NCBI GenBank assembly: GCA_029263455.1
Contig: JAJCXM010000033.1
Location: 1-56,457, forward strand
DNA from: Holophagae bacterium
GTDB lineage: Bacteria; Acidobacteriota; Holophagae; Acanthopleuribacterales; Acanthopleuribacteraceae
Direction: 5' to 3'
Length of the DNA stretch: 56,457 nt
The notes beneath the pieces are model-generated. The model saw only the letters and a program-made list of their open reading frames with translations. It did no database searches and was not told the DNA's origin. Positions 55,616-56,457 of the stretch are shown here, one piece after another; the first letter of the stretch is position 1, and each line of letters begins with the position of its first letter. Both the position numbers and the translations under genes were made by a program.

Positions 55616-56005
55616 TTACGCTTGAGGAGCCAGGGCGCGCAGTTGCAGCGCAATGGCGGACTTTTCGAGCGTTCCCTCAGCGGTTGTGATCGTGACATCA
55701 AAGAGTTCTGAAGTTCCTCGGTTGATCACGATGCCGTTCAGATCCAGAAATACTAGTGCTGCCAGAAGACCCGTCCTCTTGTTACCGTCCACAAACGCGT
55801 GGTTATTCACGATGTGGAATAGGTACGCCGCCGCCATTTCAAAGAGGTCTGCGTGCAAAAATTCACCGCCAAACGAGGTTTGGGGTTGCGCAATGGCGGA
55901 CTCCAGCAGCGCTTGGTCACGGATCCCGTCCGCGCCGCCGAACTGTTCGAGTTGAAATTGGTGCAATGCAAGCACCTCTTCCAGCGTCAAGAAGTCCACG
56001 GTCAT
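55616..56005 (-). CDS. Doc-family toxin (Fic/Doc)
   Basis: 129 residues from the ATG at 56005. The Fic/Doc core motif HAFVDGNKRT is intact (H-x-F-x-D-G-N-K-R). DFLTLEEVLALHQFQLEQFGGADGIRD and ALLESAIAQPQ are the usual Doc N-terminal segments. Doc kinases phosphorylate EF-Tu and stop translation. The start overlaps the antitoxin stop by 4 bases, giving antitoxin-first order as in phd-doc, but the partner is AbrB-like rather than Phd. Confidence 0.9.
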   Translation of the reverse strand: MTVDFLTLEEVLALHQFQLEQFGGADGIRDQALLESAIAQPQTSFGGEFLHADLFEMAAAYLFHIVNNHAFVDGNKRTGLLAALVFLDLNGIVINRGTSELFDVTITTAEGTLEKSAIALQLRALAPQA

Positions 56006-56226
56006 TGGGCGAGCTTGCGGAAGGTCTCTTGGTGCGTGTCCATCGCGCACTGAGCGGCTTCACGAATCCGGCTGGCGCGTTCATCGCGGACGGGTCGAAT
56101 GATGAGGCCTTCGCCGTCGGTGGTCACTTCGAGTTCCGTGTCCCGGTCAATTTTGAGGAGTTCCAGGATAGGTCGTTCGATCAGAAGCCCCAGGCTATTG
56201 CCGATGGCGGTCAATTTCTTACGCAT
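56002..56226 (-). CDS. AbrB/MazE-type antitoxin
   Basis: 74 residues from the ATG at 56226 (GGAG six bases upstream; an ATG at 56238 would add four residues). The first ~48 residues (KKLTAIGNSLGLLIERPILELLKI ... LEVTTDGEGLIIRPV) form a SpoVT/AbrB swapped-hairpin DNA-binding domain. The remaining ~25 residues are a charged helix that would cover the toxin. It probably represses its own promoter (56252-56280). Confidence 0.88.
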   Translation of the reverse strand: MRKKLTAIGNSLGLLIERPILELLKIDRDTELEVTTDGEGLIIRPVRDERASRIREAAQCAMDTHQETFRKLAQ

Positions 56227-56251
56227 GTCATGCTCCATTCGTATCACACAT

Positions 56252-56280
56252 ATTATAACGAATGTATACCGCGCGTTCAA
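56252..56280 (-). promoter_or_regulatory. Promoter of the toxin-antitoxin operon
   Basis: On the minus strand TTGAAC (56275-56280), a 17-base spacer and TATAAT (56252-56257), about 26 bases before the antitoxin ATG. An imperfect palindrome ATACAT...ATATGT overlaps the -10 and could be the AbrB-type operator. The promoter lies wholly downstream of the group II intron end. Confidence 0.7.
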
Positions 56281-56321
56281 ACAGTTGCTTTGGAGGGGTG
56301 CAAATGGGAATCTCACCAATG

Positions 56322-56457
56322 ATAGGGGTAGGGAGGAGCCATTTCTGAATCCCCCCTCCCTCCGAACCGTACGTGCGGTTCTCCCGCATACGGCTCTCCG
56401 GTTGGTGGTCTTACCTCACAGAGGACTTGAAATTCAGCCGATGCGCACGTGTGGCTG
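56322..56457 (-). mobile_element. Group II intron, 3' end (domains V-VI), truncated by the window edge
   Basis: On the minus strand, 56364-56396 reads as a canonical domain V hairpin: GAGCCGTATGCGG, a GAGA-type tetraloop region, CCGCACGTACGGTTC. Downstream (56363-56322) the G-rich/C-rich arms form domain VI, with a bulged A at 56329. Seven bases later the sequence reaches ...TAT at 56322, matching the family's 3' end in AY with the branch A 7-8 nt upstream. The reverse-transcriptase gene would lie beyond the right edge, so mobility cannot be judged. Confidence 0.8.

Overview
The window reads as one contig stretch of a Gram-negative bacterial chromosome. It carries an RND efflux pump, secreted lipoproteins, two-CXXCH cytochrome c and many Ser/Thr kinase and ECF sigma genes. 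Several features point to Acidobacteriota: a large TPR-type Ser/Thr kinase beside a PF07638-type ECF sigma factor, and a GAF-like protein whose C-terminal domain I associate with that phylum. This is inference from gene style, not from a marker gene. No tRNA, rRNA or CRISPR array is visible. Genes are dense, often overlap by 4-26 nt, and are arranged in short operons on both strands.

Layout. 1-8.8 kb: 3' end of a very large beta-helix exoprotein, a secreted zinc metallopeptidase lipoprotein, then a minus-strand operon (membrane Fe-S reductase, crotonase, alpha/beta hydrolase) that looks like acyl-CoA/electron-transfer metabolism. 9-17 kb: a VWA protein with five repeats, a UbiA-like membrane protein, a GAF-like protein, ttcA, and an fdhD/YdeP-type molybdoenzyme pair. 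17-25 kb: htpG with its terminator, an SNF2 helicase and a kinase-NTPase fusion. 25-35 kb: an SDR reductase, exonuclease III, a Fur regulator, a DUF503 protein, a degenerate protease-like membrane protein, a YceI-like protein, a TolB-propeller/M28/PDZ peptidase and a Lys-rich secreted protein. 35-45 kb: a TPR kinase, a 1350-residue propeller exoprotein, two ECF sigma factors, a membrane anti-sigma candidate with an MraZ-like outer domain, and a cytochrome c. 45-51 kb: a LysW amino-carrier-protein operon with a divergent ACT-domain gene. 51-55 kb: an RND adaptor/permease pair. 55-56.5 kb: an accessory edge with ~100-bp palindromic repeats, a Doc/AbrB toxin-antitoxin pair and the 3' end of a group II intron.

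The most striking locus is the LysW operon (45.3-50.0 kb). LysW proteins normally end in Glu (EDWGE), and the gamma-carboxyl of that Glu carries the biosynthetic intermediate. Here LysW ends in EDWGQ, so it has no free gamma-carboxyl as encoded. A class II glutamine-amidotransferase-like gene lies inside the operon between lysY and lysZ, and no lysK-type releasing peptidase is present. A gamma-glutamyl amidase that matures the carrier (Gln to Glu, as Dop does for Pup) and/or releases the product (as EgtC and Dug3 cleave gamma-glutamyl amides) would explain both oddities. This is a testable hypothesis, not a demonstrated function. A second unusual item is the sigma/anti-sigma pair at 43.2-44.4 kb, whose membrane partner carries what looks like a complete but DNA-binding-deficient MraZ fold outside the membrane.
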